Numbered from the stretch's first letter, positions 1 to 12,886 are shown. The stretch: DNA of 64,000 bases from Polytrichum commune (GCA_950295325.1 OX485807.1:27375666-27439665); one strand, 5' to 3'. Notes: generated from the letters alone by a model not told the origin. Numbers and translations are program-made.

Positions 1-185
1 CCAAATAGACCAAGACCTAGTAACGTATAACTATAGTTAACATCCACATTAAAATAGAATAGAGCAAAAATATAAAAGACCAAATAGACCAATAACTAGT
101 AACGCATAACTACAGTTAACATCCACATTAACATAGAATGGACCAAAGATAAAACCAAATACACCCAAGAACTAGTAACGTTCAA
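1..185. repeat. Tandem repeat, ~75-80 bp unit, 2.4 copies
   Basis: A unit beginning CCAAATAGACC starts at 1, about 80 and about 154. Each copy carries the same ordered words (CTAGTAACG, TAACTA, AGTTAACATCCACATT, ATAGAAT). The third copy is cut off after CTAGTAACG. No coding potential is seen. Positions 186-564 hold nothing I recognise. Confidence 0.8.
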
Positions 186-564
186 GTGTGAACGCAAAGT
201 GGTTAGGAAATTTGCTCTTGAAACAACGAACTTAATGCATAGTCTCTGATAACATCCTCCCTCAACCAACCGAGGAAACATGACTTGGCAAACACCAACG
301 CCACAAAATCACACCTTATAACACCAACAAAACAACAGTAAACGACTGCCAGCTGCAGCTAGCTTTCTTTATTCGGTTTTTAACTACTATAGTGTCCATC
401 CTCGAAAGGGAAGAGTAGTATAGCCCCAATTCCCTTTGTCATGTGGGCATCGGGTTATTGGCATTACGAATGGACAATTTATTCACGCCGGCCCCTACCC
501 CAGGGACCGGAGTTTCTATATGATATTTGGTTTTATTAATTCTAAGTGTCTTGCTCAAACTTTG

Positions 565-866
565 GTGTAGTGTCACCAATACTAAATGTTAACCTAACAT
601 TAATTGTCATTCCTTGTAAAAAAATTAATAGATTATAGATTTACAATGTTGCAATTACTATCACTTACCAAGTGTTTTTTCATCCAAATTTCAATCATCC
701 ATGACAATATTTTATCACAAGAGAAAGTAGGGTGTTGGTCAATGGATGAACTCATCCATCATCTATGTCAATCTTTATTCCCTTATACATAAGAAGTGTC
801 ATCCGAAAAGTTACCAAAGTGACATAAAATGCCATATGACACCAAATATCATGTTTAGTGCAGCTC
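565..866. repeat. Dispersed repeat, copy 1 of 2 (partner at 12.9 kb)
   Basis: This stretch is repeated in the same orientation at about 12891-13264. Shared words include TTTCAATCATCCATGACAAT, GGATGAACTCATCCATCATC and AAGAAGTGTCATCC. The partner carries small insertions, among them a (TTTA)n run and a G-rich run. Neither copy encodes a credible protein. Positions 867-1283 hold no gene. Confidence 0.75.
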
Positions 867-1283
867 TACCATGTAGGAGAGAGACCTAGGGGCGGTCTTT
901 GAATTGGACCAAAGTTTGGCAACCAACCATAACCGGTCACATATGATATTAGAAGCTCAATTTTCAAGTGGAGTCCAATTACAAGTGACCATTGATGTGA
1001 AGTGGTCTCTAAAGTGAGCCAAAGTTTGGTCGGACAATTGATTAAAAACTAGCCACATGCTCAAGATAATATTAGGGAAGAACACCGTTGCGACTAGCTG
1101 TTTGTTATCATGAAACTGATTCTTCAAAGTGAACATGTAGGGGACATTTTTCACCGCCCCACTTGTAAATTGGCGACCACATTTGATGAAGGGGTGGATA
1201 ACCAAACACTTAATACCTCAATATATGCAAGAGAAAACAATTTCACCTTTCATCCCTTAGTTGATGATGAAGGGTTTGCCTTA

Positions 1284-2007
1284 AGGCCACTTCACACACG
1301 AGATTGAGAGCTCATGACCATTACACTTCAAGCACTCTCATTGGTGGAAAAGGCGGAGCCGGTCCAAGTTCACTTCACACTGCGCTTGAGGGACCAACGG
1401 AGTATGTGAATGTAAGATGGATGTAAAGTCTACATGGACTCCTACATGGCACCGAATGGATCATGTTTCATGTTCACTTGGACTATTTTCAAAAACCACC
1501 TCTTGGAGGTAGGCCTAACACAAAACCGGGAGACCACGGCACTCCGAACGCTCACCACCGTTGGTTTATTCTACTTTATCATGTGTGAGGACCCGCGTGA
1601 ATAGAAATTCATTGAAATAACGTTTGGTTGAGGGCCTGGTCACATATGACTTCACACTACACTCAAGGGTCCGTGACCACACTACGTGATTGTGGAGGTG
1701 TGTTGGGACGACGACCTTTGGACACTTTTCTTTTGGGCTCTCACAATCTCATGGTCACGGCTCTTGGCTCGTGTGTGAAGTGGCCCTTATTCTATTTGAT
1801 CATGTGTGAGGACCCGCATGAATAGAAATTCATTGAAATAGCATTTGGTTGAGGGCCTGGTCACATATGACTTCACACTACACTTAAGGGTCCATGACCA
1901 CACGACATGATTTTGGAGGTGTGTTGGGACGATGGCCTTTGGACACTTTTCTTTTGGGCTCTCACAATTTCATGGTCACGGCTCTTGGCTCGTGTGTGAA
2001 GTGGCCC
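1284..2007. mobile_element. MITE A, GGGCC-end family, TTA target duplication
   Basis: The left end reads (A/G)GGCCACTTCACACACGAG directly after TTA (1281-1283). The right end is its reverse complement, CGTGTGTGAAGTGGCCC, directly followed by TTA (2008-2010). Terminal inverted repeats with a 3-bp TTA duplication fit Tourist/PIF-Harbinger-type MITEs. The inside contains a tandem duplication of about 221 bp (1569-1789 and 1790-2007) that copied one terminal repeat into the middle, at 1781-1789. There is no transposase, so the element is non-autonomous. Its right half is found inverted inside the element at 11.7-12.9 kb. Confidence 0.75.
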
Positions 2008-2354
2008 TTATTATTTGATGAAGTAAGGACGAAAAGCTTTGCCTAAACTAACGTAACCCAACGTCGTCCACGTCACGCTCCCTTACAAGCCTCCAGATGG
2101 CCCAAAACAGAGCGGATAGCTGCTGACGTGACAAATGAAACGAATGAAGAATTTGGATGGAATGAGAAGTGGATGAAAGTGGATGAACGTGGGAGGCCAT
2201 GGCGGGGAATCCCAAGGGGGCGAAGACGAGGATCGGAGGAGAGAAGAAGCTTTTGCCAAATCGCCTAATTGCGACTCTGTATCGACAATTGTAGACTCAT
2301 CGGCACTGAAGAGATCGGACAATCGTCGGTTCTTATACCTAAGCAGCTGTGGCG

Positions 2355-5300
2355 ATGATGGCGATGAAGGCTGCATCCTGCACTAAAGTCTTGACCGCTA
2401 CTCCGAGCAGCAGCTGGCTGTGTGCCTCTCACACTAAGGTGCGGCTTCCTTCCCTCCCCCATTGATTGCATGCTCGGGGTTAAATTTGGGTTATAACATC
2501 CATCACTCACCAACATTGGCGTAGGTAATTCGGGTAGGGTTTGATTACCTGTCTGGGTGGCAGATGGTTCTTTTTTGCTTTGAGTACTGGTATCTGGTTT
2601 TTCGGGGTAAGCCGCTTCATTGAATTTCAACAAGGAATCCATCGTGGTGGGCGCATTTTGAGTCGGAGATAAGAGATAGTGCCCTCCACCCGAAGTTTCT
2701 TAGGGTGAGCTGCACATTCAAACACAATTTCCTCGTTCATTAAGTAAGAGTCATAGTATGATCTAGGAGATGTTACGAAGTGCTTCAACGCTGCGTATAA
2801 TCTCTTCCCCATGCAAAGTACATTAGATTATGGCCATTGAGTGAATCCTGCGAGCGGGGTATGGTTACCTAGCTGGTTGGATGTCATATAGTTTTTTGCA
2901 GCATTGAGTGGTATTTTGGGGGTAAGCTGCGTCGTCGAATCCATAGTGATTGGTGCATATTGAGTAGAATGTAATCTTGATCGGTAAGAGAGATTTCTCC
3001 CTCTCTATGTAAAGTTTCCGAGGCTGAAACTTCATACATCCAAACATATCCACCTCATTCAGAAAGTGCCGTATGGTCCAGGAGGTTGTTGTCAAAGTTC
3101 TTCAGTGATGTGCATAATTTCTTCCTTATGCGAATATCCTTAGATGATGGCCATAGAAAATGGAAATAGGCAATTGAGTGGATCCGGTTTGCAGCCACCC
3201 ACCACTCGCTGGGGTCCACCCAATGGCCATTTTCTACTACTTAAATCGAGTGATCAAGGATATGATGGGTATAGTGTCACAGCAATTGGAGGCCATTTAC
3301 CAAGGGGAAAGCAAAAGGAAGTGTGATTGAGCTCAGTGGCATTCTCCGGTGTAGAGGCAGGGGAGTATCCTATTTGCCAGGATTTTGTATTTCATAAGAG
3401 CAGGATTAAATAACCTGCTCTTCTGAGCTGAATTTGTCTGAGAATCGGTTGCAAATTTATGAGAGGAAAATGCACAGTTGCGTTGTTATGGGTGACTTGA
3501 CTGACTGATATCATCAGATCAATGAACAACAGATCCCCTTGGCTGCTATCTTTATCACATGCCCAACACTCATCAATAGTGAGCCATGTTTTTACTGCCT
3601 TTTTTCTTCTTGTAGCCGGTGTGGCAGTAGTACATGTATGGATGTAATAGTAGACAATCTTGTCACAACATGTGGTTGTGATCATAATATGGTAACTTTT
3701 CCTTCCAAAATCTGGTTACCATAATGAATGTCATGTAGAATGTTAGCTCCTGTGTTTTTCATGTCACCTCTAGTTAGAGCCTCGTCAAAAGGATTGCAGC
3801 CACTGAACAAACGAAGTGCACATTGTCGTTTTTGAACCGATTACCTCCTGGTGAGGAGAGGTTTTGTGGGTATTTGTGAGGATTTCTGTTTGCGTTGCAA
3901 ACTGCTGCAGCAATCAACTGTACTGCAAATGATTTATGAAGTTGGTTTGTTGGGTTGTGTGCTGCAGCAGTCCCAGGTATGTCATTCCGTCGGTACCAGG
4001 TTTCCAGTATTACAATGGAAAGGAAAGTCAGGCAAGAACACTGTGCAACATCGGATGGCCATCGATGTCAGGGCCAGTGTGAGTACCGGTATGTATTCAA
4101 ACATAGAGTTTCATTCGATTGGAACATGGAATGAGCAAACTATTGATGTTTGACTCACCTATGACTTGTCCATCTGTATCCGTAGTTGAAGGCACGGAGC
4201 TGGATGCAATCTCAAAGTACAGTGAAGTGGTGCCTGATACTGTCATATTTGATGATTTTGAACGGTAAGTGATTGATCATTTTGAAATTTTTGCTGATGA
4301 TTATATTGGGTAGTGTTGGGATATAAATTGCTATTCTTGACCCAGACAATCGTACGATTGTGTTGTAATTTGATACAAAGTACAGATGTTGCAATCTTCC
4401 AGGTTCAACCTTGAATCCATCTTACTAAAGTGCACTTGACAGCAATGTTGAGGTTTTCAGCAGCTTTTTAATTCTGCTCCTGTGACTTCAGTAGAATTGA
4501 TCATTGTGGATTTGAGCATATCCATCCTAAGTCACTATAATTTGGTGAACCAGGTTTCCTCCCACAGCTGCCACTGTGAGCTCTTCGCTGCTTCTTGGAA
4601 TAACCAGTGTTCCAAAGGGGGCATACAATGTAAGATATAAAATCATTTCAGTTTGTATTCAATTGTCTTCCTAGATTCTGAGCCGATTAAGTGAATGGTG
4701 ACTCTTATCTTATAAGTTGTAGGAATTTTCATTAATAGTATCTACTGGAGTTAGGGTTGCTCTTTGTAAGTCATTTTTTAACAGTGGAATATACTTCTCT
4801 TTAGACATGCAACAGTAGTATGTGTATGAACGTTGTGTTGACAGAGTGCTCGTGTATTCAGAGTGCCATTGACAGTGCATTGGCGTACGAAAAATGCTAC
4901 CTGGAAAAGAATAGTGGGGACCGGCTTTCTTGTTTCCTGAATAAGGTGACTTTTTTTGCTGCAGTGTTTTTGTACCATGAAAGGCTTCTTTTGCAACAGG
5001 CTTGCAGAGTGCCCAATTGTAGTTTAGTTGTGGGGCCTACATTGCTGGCTTTGTATCTGTCTATGTATTGGTACAATACTGTGTAGCTTATGGTGAACTG
5101 CATGAATTGTTACAAAACTGGGAAACTTGATGGAGACTACATGTAGTAATTTGAAGAATTTTTATTACAATGTATTAAAGCTGGAGAATGAAGCATGATT
5201 TTGCACCCTATTTAGGACGAAGGTTTGTCTATTTTTGGCAGAGCCATTACAAAATATGCCGCTTGCTGACTTCAGTTAGGTTTGCTCTTTTAATGCACAT

Positions 5301-8300
5301 GCATGCATCTTGAGAGTAGATTATTTATTGAGGTTGGAGCAGGCACTTGTCAATGTGGGAGCTGAGCTAGTGAAGTCGGTTCCAGGTCGAGTTTCCACAG
5401 AGGTGGATGCTCGTCTGAGCTATGACACTCAAGGCATTATCAATGAGGCAAGGCTCTTATTTTTTGTGTTCTTGGATTTTCACTTGAAAAGCATGTGGAG
5501 GAGTTGTCTTCTGCCTTCCTTGCAAATACACCAATGTTGGACCATTATATTGGTGAATGCATGGTATCAGTTCACAACATGAGTAGTGGTATATAAGAGC
5601 CTTCCCAACTGGAATAATAATTATAATACTCATCAGATACTCATACTTGGTGGGCATCACAAGATGAGAGAATCTTTGTCTTCATGAGGTGAGAGAATCT
5701 CAAGTCATTATCTGGGTCAATACCATCCTAATACTATACTGATACTAGGATGATTTTACCTAGGTATGGAGGTTTATTACAGACCCGAATGTATCAAAAA
5801 CAAAAGTGTATTTGTATCAAGAAATGTTAAAAGCTGATATATACCAAAAGGTGGTATAATAAAAGTTGATACCAGTCTAAACACTGGAATATGTCATCAG
5901 CCTCATAATTTAAGTTTTCTCCAAGTCAATGGCAACCTTTCTCAATAGAAGCAGAAAAACAAAGAGGGAGAGAGATGCGGGTTCTTTGATATTCATAATT
6001 AAAAAGGGTCATGGTAATGAGAGCATATGATGGCATGGCAGGTCCATAATCTCCTTGCTCTCTACGATGAAGTTGAGGTCCCAAGGGACAGACTGCTCTT
6101 CAAAATACCTGCTACTTGGCAGGTATGTTTCATCTTGAATGGTATTTATAAACATATCTTTGTAGTGCACGACTGGTGCAGAGATTCAATTTCTTCTGAA
6201 GGTTATGCATTTTGGTGGCAATTTTTACAAGTAGGGTGTTGCAGGGGATCGAGGCAACAAGGCAACTAGAAGCTGAAGGCATACAGATACACGTCAGCCT
6301 AGTTTACAGGTATTATTTCCTTGTTGAATCCTTATGTCAAGATGATGCATGTAAGTAAGGTATACGGGCCGTAGTGGTCACTGTCCTTCATCTAATTTCT
6401 ACATGTGAGTGGTATTTGGCAAGCCTTATTCTTAAGAATGGACACCAAAAAGACATCGTTTGTCATGTCAAGATCGGGCTATGTGCTCAAAATATAGACA
6501 CCATTCTTGGTTCAATACTCAACACAAATGGGAGTGCCTATGTGACCACTTAAAGGGAAAGTGAATCTTCACTTCGACAACCTATAATTTTTGCATCTCA
6601 ACTCAGGTCCTGAAACTTGAAACGACAGTTTGCATGATTCATTGCAATTGGTAACTGGATGAGAGGATTATCTGATCCAACGGCCAAAATCATCTGTGGA
6701 GTCGGAAGTGCCCACAGTAGGGCCACATACACCTTATTAGGGGTTGCAGTCTTTATGGGAGTCCTTTGATTAGACATTATTTGTCTGCAAATTGCAGAAC
6801 AAACTAACAGATTTCAATACTACTCATGAGATTATTCTGACAGTACATATCACCTGCATTGCAATCTTGCAATTTCTTGAGTGCTGAGTTTCTCTTGCAG
6901 CTTTGCTCAAGCCTCTGCTGCAGCCCAAGCAGGTGCATCCGTGATTCAAATCTTTGTTGGACGAATTCGGGTGAGTGGTTTAGTTGATGAGATCTCGAGA
7001 GTTTAATTCTTGTCAGCAACCAAGCCATCTTAAAGGGTCACCAATGCTGCTGCCGATGCAGAACAGACTTTTATCGGCCTTGTTGTGACTGCCATATTCT
7101 CTTCTGCTGCTATAAGTAATTTGTGCTTTGATGTGACAGGACTGGGCTCGAACACACTCAAGTGACAAACATGTGGATGCAGCCCTAATGGAGGGGGGAG
7201 ATCCTGGGATCTCACTGGTAAGCTTCTCTGATCTTTCACAAAGGCAAGAGGTGGAACGAATTTAGATTATTTTGATAAAAGAATTATGGGATTTTCGATA
7301 CTGCAACTCCAGAGTTGTCCTGCATTATTTACAGCTAGGTAGCTTTGAAGCTAGGAAATAAGTCTGTAGTTTATACATATTTTGTAGTGCCTGACTTTTT
7401 AAGTGCATGATGATTTGGGCTTTACATAGGTTACCAAGGCATACAACTATATCCATAAATATGGGCACAAGTCCAAGCTCATGGCAGCTGCAGTGCGAAA
7501 TAAGCAAGACGTGTTCAGCTTGCTGGGGTATGTGAATTACCCTCCCAAAAAAAAAAAAAACTTTTGAAGATTTAGAATTGCTGTGCCTGGAGGAGTGACC
7601 ATCACTTTGCAATTTATATACTGATAGAAGTCAGAAAGAGTCCAGAAATTAATTGCTTAAAAAGGTGGTCAACATAAACAAGATTTGTAGTGGTGAGAAT
7701 TACCCTTTCCTTGCCTTTACTTGGTAACTAAACTATGTGTTGAAAACAACACTTTGTTCCTGACTATTGGCACTTTGGGACGGATGGTGTAGAATTGATT
7801 ACTTAATTGTGCCTGTCAAAGTGCTACAATCTCTTAAGGAATCAAAAGCTGATGTGGAGGATAAGTACGCATTCGTAAGACGCCTCAGCCCATCTACTTC
7901 ACAGGCTGCAAACTTCTCTGATGATGAGGTACCCTTTTGCAAACTTTCATTTGTGTTGTCTGTATTGGATTGGTCTGGCTTTTTGGTGAGCTTCAGAAGG
8001 TAAGTGGGCCTAAAATGGACACTTTTAACTTTGCACCCACTTCTTTAGGATTGTAGGGTCATTAGTACGACCTGATTAGCAAATCCAAACTGAGGCCATA
8101 GCCACGGTCCTCATAATGTTTGGAGCTCGTATCAACATCTTATTCATTACCAAAGTGAAGATTTTCTCTCTTGTTAAATGGTCATATGGGTCCCCCATGT
8201 ATGTTGAATATTGACCTTAGAATAGGTTAACAAATACTGAGCATGTAGTCCAATCTCCTTTTAAAGACATGTCTTCATGCGTCCTTTCTTAGATGCACAC

Positions 8301-8662
8301 CTAAGTACATGCCACTCAAATATAGGTGTCTATTACGATAAGTAACCAACTTAAGCCTTCTTACCTTAATTAGCAGTGATGTCTGTGATCAGCTGTAATC
8401 TCCACTGCCATATACCTATGGCTTTGTTAATTTCACTACATGTGGCCTGGTATGCTATGAAATTGAAATGCCACCATTGCTGAAGTGTGTAAAATTTGAT
8501 GGGGGGAAATTGCAGCTCTTGAAGTGGGATCAAGGCACTTTTGCCAAGGCACTTGGCCCTTTAGCTGAAGAACTACTCGAACAAGGTCTTGATGGATACA
8601 TTAACAACACTCTGCGGTTGGAGGAGCACTTCACCAAGATCTGGCCCCCTCCTAATGTTTAG
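2355..8662 (+). CDS. Plastid transaldolase, 13 exons, 411 aa
   Basis: Transaldolase moves a dihydroxyacetone unit from sedoheptulose 7-phosphate to glyceraldehyde 3-phosphate in the pentose phosphate pathway. Exons: 2355-2438, 3971-4088, 4186-4264, 4554-4629, 4847-4945, 5343-5447, 6042-6122, 6245-6309, 6901-6970, 7140-7217, 7430-7527, 7793-7928, 8516-8662. The phases join without a break. Residues 1 to about 65 are Ser/Arg-rich and end in DVRAS, like a chloroplast transit peptide. The mature part follows plant transaldolase throughout: [39 protein letters not shown] (Lys208, the expected Schiff-base lysine), [29 protein letters not shown] and the C-terminus KIWPPPNV. The first of three close in-frame ATGs (2355, 2358, 2364) is taken. 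Exon 2 is the least certain. The exon 6 donor is GC rather than GT. Confidence 0.93.
2527..3160. repeat. Diverged tandem duplication inside transaldolase intron 1
   Basis: Two units of about 310 bp (about 2527-2841 and 2856-3160) share the same order of words: GGTTACCTG/GGTTACCTA, GGGGTAAGC, GAATCCATxGTG, GTAAGAGAGATTT-like, AAGTTTC, then GCxTAATxTCTTCC and TTAGATxATGGCCAT. Identity looks moderate, so the duplication is old. It lies wholly within the 1532-bp first intron. Short open frames here are not coding. Confidence 0.65.
5448..6041 (+). other. GC-AG intron 6 of transaldolase
   Basis: Exon 6 ends ATC AAT GAG and is followed by gcaagg, not GT. The acceptor is ggcatggcag. Only this break gives the expected protein join [15 protein letters not shown]; a GT donor nearby would shift or lengthen the frame. 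GC donors with strong flanking match (G before, AAG after) are a known minor class. Confidence 0.75.
6430..6510 (-). repeat. Dispersed repeat family R, inverted copy in transaldolase intron 8
   Basis: The core (genomic words GGACACCAAAAAGAC ... GGCTATGTGCTCA) is the reverse complement of a sequence also seen at 8237-8305 and 60120-60190 in direct orientation. Further inverted copies are near 17585-17660 and 32185-32280. No protein is encoded. The following 6590-6700 shares words with 35345-35410 (CTCAACTCAG, GAAACTTGAAA, GACA). Confidence 0.5.
8100..8375 (+). repeat. Dispersed repeat family R, copy in transaldolase intron 12
   Basis: Shares the ordered words TTTGGAG, ATCTTATTCATT, CCAAAGT, GAGATT/GAAGATT, ACATGGTCAT/AAATGGTCAT, GTCCAA and AAGTAACC with 59984-60240. 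The distance between words is conserved, so the copies are homologous rather than chance matches. Confidence 0.6.
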
Positions 8663-10301
8663 ACTGGTCAAAAACCTTTTCCAATGTGGGTTGACGTTCC
8701 TACCCCAAAACGCTTTCCAGTTGAACAATGCTACCGCATACTTATCTTTTAACTCTAGCATGGTACATGACTGAAGGCTATTGTCACAATAGAACTGATG
8801 AAGTGCATCATACGCTTGTCTATTTGTACATTTGAGCAGGGTGGAGGATGCTCTTCCGTGACCTAGAATGTTTGGAAACATTTGTGTAGGTCAATTTCTT
8901 TGTGTGTTGAGAGTCACCTAATATTCAATCGTCACTGAAAAGCATGGAGTTTTTTTTTTGGGTTTTTGAAGAAGTCTGGTTTGTATGGAAACTCCGACAT
9001 GCTTTTGAGAGACAGTGTGTTCTATCACTCCATAATGTCGGCTTTGTAAATTATGAACATCAAAATTGGATAATTATAATAACATATGCAAATCCAACAG
9101 GTGCTTCTTTGGTAAAAACACCTTACACATATGGAACAAGGCTTGAAAAGTTTTAGTTGTTATTGCCCCTTTAGCACAAGCTTTGGATTTGAAGGTCCCC
9201 AAAAGCTCTTCATGTACTCTTAGTAGAATCTGACATGAATAGATACAACATGTTTGTTTGATGTAATTGAATGTGTGATTGATCTTCAAGATTCCATAGT
9301 AATGTCTAATTTTAGTGATTTTAATTTTAGTATTAGTTCATTTTCATTTTCATCAAAAACATTGTCTTGTGACCAAGGATTTAAAAAAGTGGTGTGAATT
9401 TCTGGTGATCATGGTCGTCCAGTGTAAAAATGGCCCTTAAAGAGGAAATGATGTGGGTTTCTCTTGGTCAAGATGTTCAGATACCTGTGGTATTGAGGCC
9501 TTAAAATGATAGTTTAAGAAAATTTGCTATTTCAAGAAGGTTAAGTAGCTTGGAATTTTTTCAATTTTTTTTTGTAGATCAGCAAATATACATAGAGGGT
9601 ACAAAGAAAAACTCAAAAATATCAATATGTAACCTACATAAATTTGCAAAGTCATCTTAAGGAAAGAGCCTTTTACTCTCCAATAGTAAGGGGGTCTATT
9701 GATGTTGAATTGCTAAGTGAGAATCACCACGAAACTAGCTATATTGCAAGTGAGGATCTTCTATTAAATGAAGGTGTTGTCCCCTTTTTGTGGATCACTT
9801 CTTACACCGCCTCATTGAGCATATAGATCCTTGATTGACCATTAAGACTCGCCAAAGTTGGTGCTCTTCTAAAAATGTTCATGCATCCTTTTTACATCGC
9901 TATTACGAATGGTTGAAGTGGAGCTATTCTATACTTAATGCCACACATGATTAATCACTTTCAACAACGATGTACTTGATGGCACCAATGCGCTCACTTG
10001 TTGATGGCTTAAGGATTAAAAATAGTTGTCACGAAAAGGAAGGCGACGCTTTAAGGCCTCAATGCCTTATGTTTAAATCGTATAGTTTGATGTGACTCCA
10101 AGAATAGATTCCAAAAAGATACGTGTTTTTAAAAAGCTTCAATAGTATGCTAAAATTATGATAACCATTCCAAGCTCAAAAGTCAACATAAACATGACCA
10201 TTTGATGAGCACGAGAATACTCATCTTGCTAGTGAATAAGATATTCATACGAGCTATGGCCTCGATATGGATCCGGTAGCCACCTCACACTAGGTAACTT
10301 A
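8663..10301. other. No gene recognised
   Basis: This is the 3' flank of transaldolase followed by AT-rich intergenic DNA. Only short chance open frames are present and none shows a recognisable domain or splice-linked continuation. A typical plant polyadenylation region may lie in 8700-9300 but no single signal stands out. Confidence 0.6.
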
Positions 10302-10824
10302 GGGCCACTTCACACCATGGCCATCCAAGTTGGGAGGCCGTGGGATTGAATGGCCAAACTTTGTTGAGGGTCCAAAGAAATGGGCTGAAAATAGCCAATA
10401 ATATATAGGAATTGGAGCCTTTCGGCCAGGCATAGTGTGAAGCCTCCAAAGGCCAAGCCCAAAGTCCAAAGAAAGAAAGAGTGTCCCACTTTATTCCCTG
10501 CCTAAAAACAACCCCTCCAATCTAACGCCCAAGATCTTATCAAAAAAATTTATTTTTAATTTTAATTTTTTAATTTTTAATTATGGAAAAAATCGACGAC
10601 CTCTCAACCATAGTTTGGGTTTCCATTCCTGTTCAACCCAAACTTCCTTCGGGAGTCCGTCGCCTTGGTCAAAAAATATTGCCATGTAGACATGTTGAAG
10701 AGCGACAACCTTTGGACTTTGGCCTCTAGTGTGAAAGGTCGAGAGGTTGAATTCTTGGTTTCTTGCAATCTGATTGGTAGAAATCGACAGCCTCTCAACC
10801 TTCGGCCATAGTGTGATGCGGCCC
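10302..10824. mobile_element. MITE B, GGGCC-end family, TTA target duplication
   Basis: The left end GGGCCACTTCACACCATGG follows TTA (10299-10301). The right end CATAGTGTGATGCGGCCC precedes TTA (10825-10827). Near both ends the words CCATGGCCA and TTCGGCCATAG recur, and FTLEA-like open frames inside are chance. Length is 523 bp with no transposase. Confidence 0.7.
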
Positions 10825-10827
10825 TTA

Positions 10828-11711
10828 CTCGTGTGTTTCATATCGTAGGAGAAGTGAGCTAGTTGGGAAAAATGGGAAAAATGGGGAAAAATGGGGAAAA
10901 AAAAAAAACTTTCAAGACCCATCTACCTTATTTTAAAACGTATTAAAACTCATGAACCCTCCCTACTGCTGCCCTCAGTTCCGAAATTTTTAAACCTAAA
11001 TTAGTAATCAACCATTCATTTCCAAGTAGAAGCCGATCGCTTATTTTGCTACTCAAACGAAATGAAATCCAAGGTCACACAGGAGCTAATTCACACCACG
11101 AAACAGTGAAGGAAAGCATATTCTTAAAACAAACGTTGAGTCTCTTATCGGGAATAACCCAAAAAAAAACAAAAAAAAAACAACCCCACTGCAGATGCTA
11201 CACTAAACATGACATTTAATGTCACTTACAATTTGGAATCACGCGATGCTATAACTCTTCATGTCTCTCACTCTTCAATCAACAAAAGTTCAAATTGGTT
11301 TGTTCCAATATTCCACCACATTAATACCTTTACTTGATGAAAAAATCACATAAATTGGAATATACATATATACATACATATTTAGAACTGTGTAGTTCCA
11401 AATACTGAGTGAAACTAAACATCCTATTTAGTGTAGTAAAGTACATGACACTGTGAGTCACTGTAATAAGCAGCACCACCGAATTAATGGGAACTTATTG
11501 AGGCTGCCTCCTAGGACCAAATTTGGCCCCCCACACACACTAACTTAAAATAGTGTGGTTTATTTTAAAGGGATTTGGCATCATGTGGGAATAGTGGGTT
11601 TGATGCACCTGTGACTCTGCATTTAGCAGCCTCATGTGGCTTGTGTGTGCATCTGCTTCCTTTTTTGGCCTTGTCAACACATATCAACAAGTACCACACT
11701 AATTATGGTGT
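10828..11711. other. No gene recognised
   Basis: AT-rich intergenic DNA with A-runs near 10899-10909 and 11161-11180. No open frame, RNA gene or repeat of note was seen between the two MITEs. Confidence 0.55.
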
Positions 11712-11714
11712 TTA

Positions 11715-12886
11715 GGGCCACTTCACACCAGAGTTGGGGAAGTTTTGGAAGCCTTTAGTGGCTAATTGCCGGTAGTTGCTACAAAGGGTCGGATTTTTTC
11801 CAATTTACATCGGCAACAGCCGGTCTTTTGTAAAATCAATCGGCCAATTGCCTATATTTTCATACTTTCATTGGCCAATATCCGATTACATGGAATTCAT
11901 GTCAGCACTAATTGTTTAAAAAATGTATGAAAAGTTATTAGAAATCATTTCTTAGTACAAAATCTTGAATAAGTGAAAAGAAAGGCATGTTCAAAACTTT
12001 AAATTTGAAGAGTTGATATCCTTGGCAGGAATTGAACCTAGCAATGCCTTCACCGCTTGAAGGCCAATGCTTCATAGAAGCAATTGGATTTGGTCATGGA
12101 AAGGTTGCATAATTCAAAAAGTTTAAGGTTTAGGGTACTTCCTCAAGTGCATCATCAGATGCTCCAGACAAATAGCGCTCTAGATGCTTCCGACTGAAAT
12201 CCAGTAACTCACAAGAAGAATCGGCTACATTTCCGGGACATTTTCTGGTCCATTGGCTAATTGCCGGAGGATTGAAATTACAGTTGGATTGCCATCCGAT
12301 GGTTGGAAATTTGGACCGGCCATGAGGGGAAATCCATCGGCTGATAATGAACTAGCTGTCAGTTCTCCCCGAACATAGCTTCACACATGAGCCAAGAGCC
12401 ATGACCATGAAATTGTGGGAGCCCATTGGCAAAAGAAAGTGAGTGTTCAAAGGCCATCGTCCCAACACACCTCCTACATCATTGAGTTTGGTCACGGACC
12501 CTCGAGTGTAGTGTGAAGTTGCATGTGACCGGGCCCTCAACCAAATGCTATTTCAATGAATTTTTTTATCCATACGGGTCCTCACACACGATGAAATAGA
12601 ATAAACCAATGGTTGTGAGCGTTCGGAGTGCCGTGGTCTCCCGGTTTTGTGTTAGACCTACCTCCAAGAGGTGGTTTTTGAAAGTAGTCCAAGTGACCAT
12701 GAAACACGATCCATTCGATGCCATGTAGGACTCCATGTGGACTTTACATCCATCTTGCATTCACATGCTCCGTTGGTCCCTCAAGCGCAGTGTGAAGCGA
12801 ACTTGGACCGGCTCCGCCTTTTCCACCAATGAGAGTGCTTGAAGTGTAATGGTCACGGGCTCTCAGTCTCGTGTGTGAAGTGACCC
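11715..12886. mobile_element. MITE C (composite), GGGCC-end family, TTA target duplication
   Basis: The left end GGGCCACTTCACACCAGAG follows TTA (11712-11714). The right end CTCGTGTGTGAAGTGACCC precedes TTA (12887-12889). The right half, 12350-12886, is a reverse-complement copy of MITE A (1284 to about 1990), sharing for example CCTCCAAGAGGTGGTTTTTG and TCCCGGTTTTGTGTTAG. The left half has TCGGCCAAT-type words absent from A. At about 12020-12085 (minus) there is a GGTTCAATTCC motif resembling a tRNA T-arm. Confidence 0.6.

Noticed and set aside
10614-10644. GTTTGGGTT ... AACCCAAAC inverted pair in MITE B
   Set aside because: Arms are only 9 bp with a 13-nt gap and no CG centre, so this is probably unrelated to the 22-bp palindrome.
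12020-12085. tRNA gene on the minus strand
   Set aside because: Only a T-arm-like GGTTCAATTCC is present; no acceptor stem or D-arm. At most a SINE remnant.
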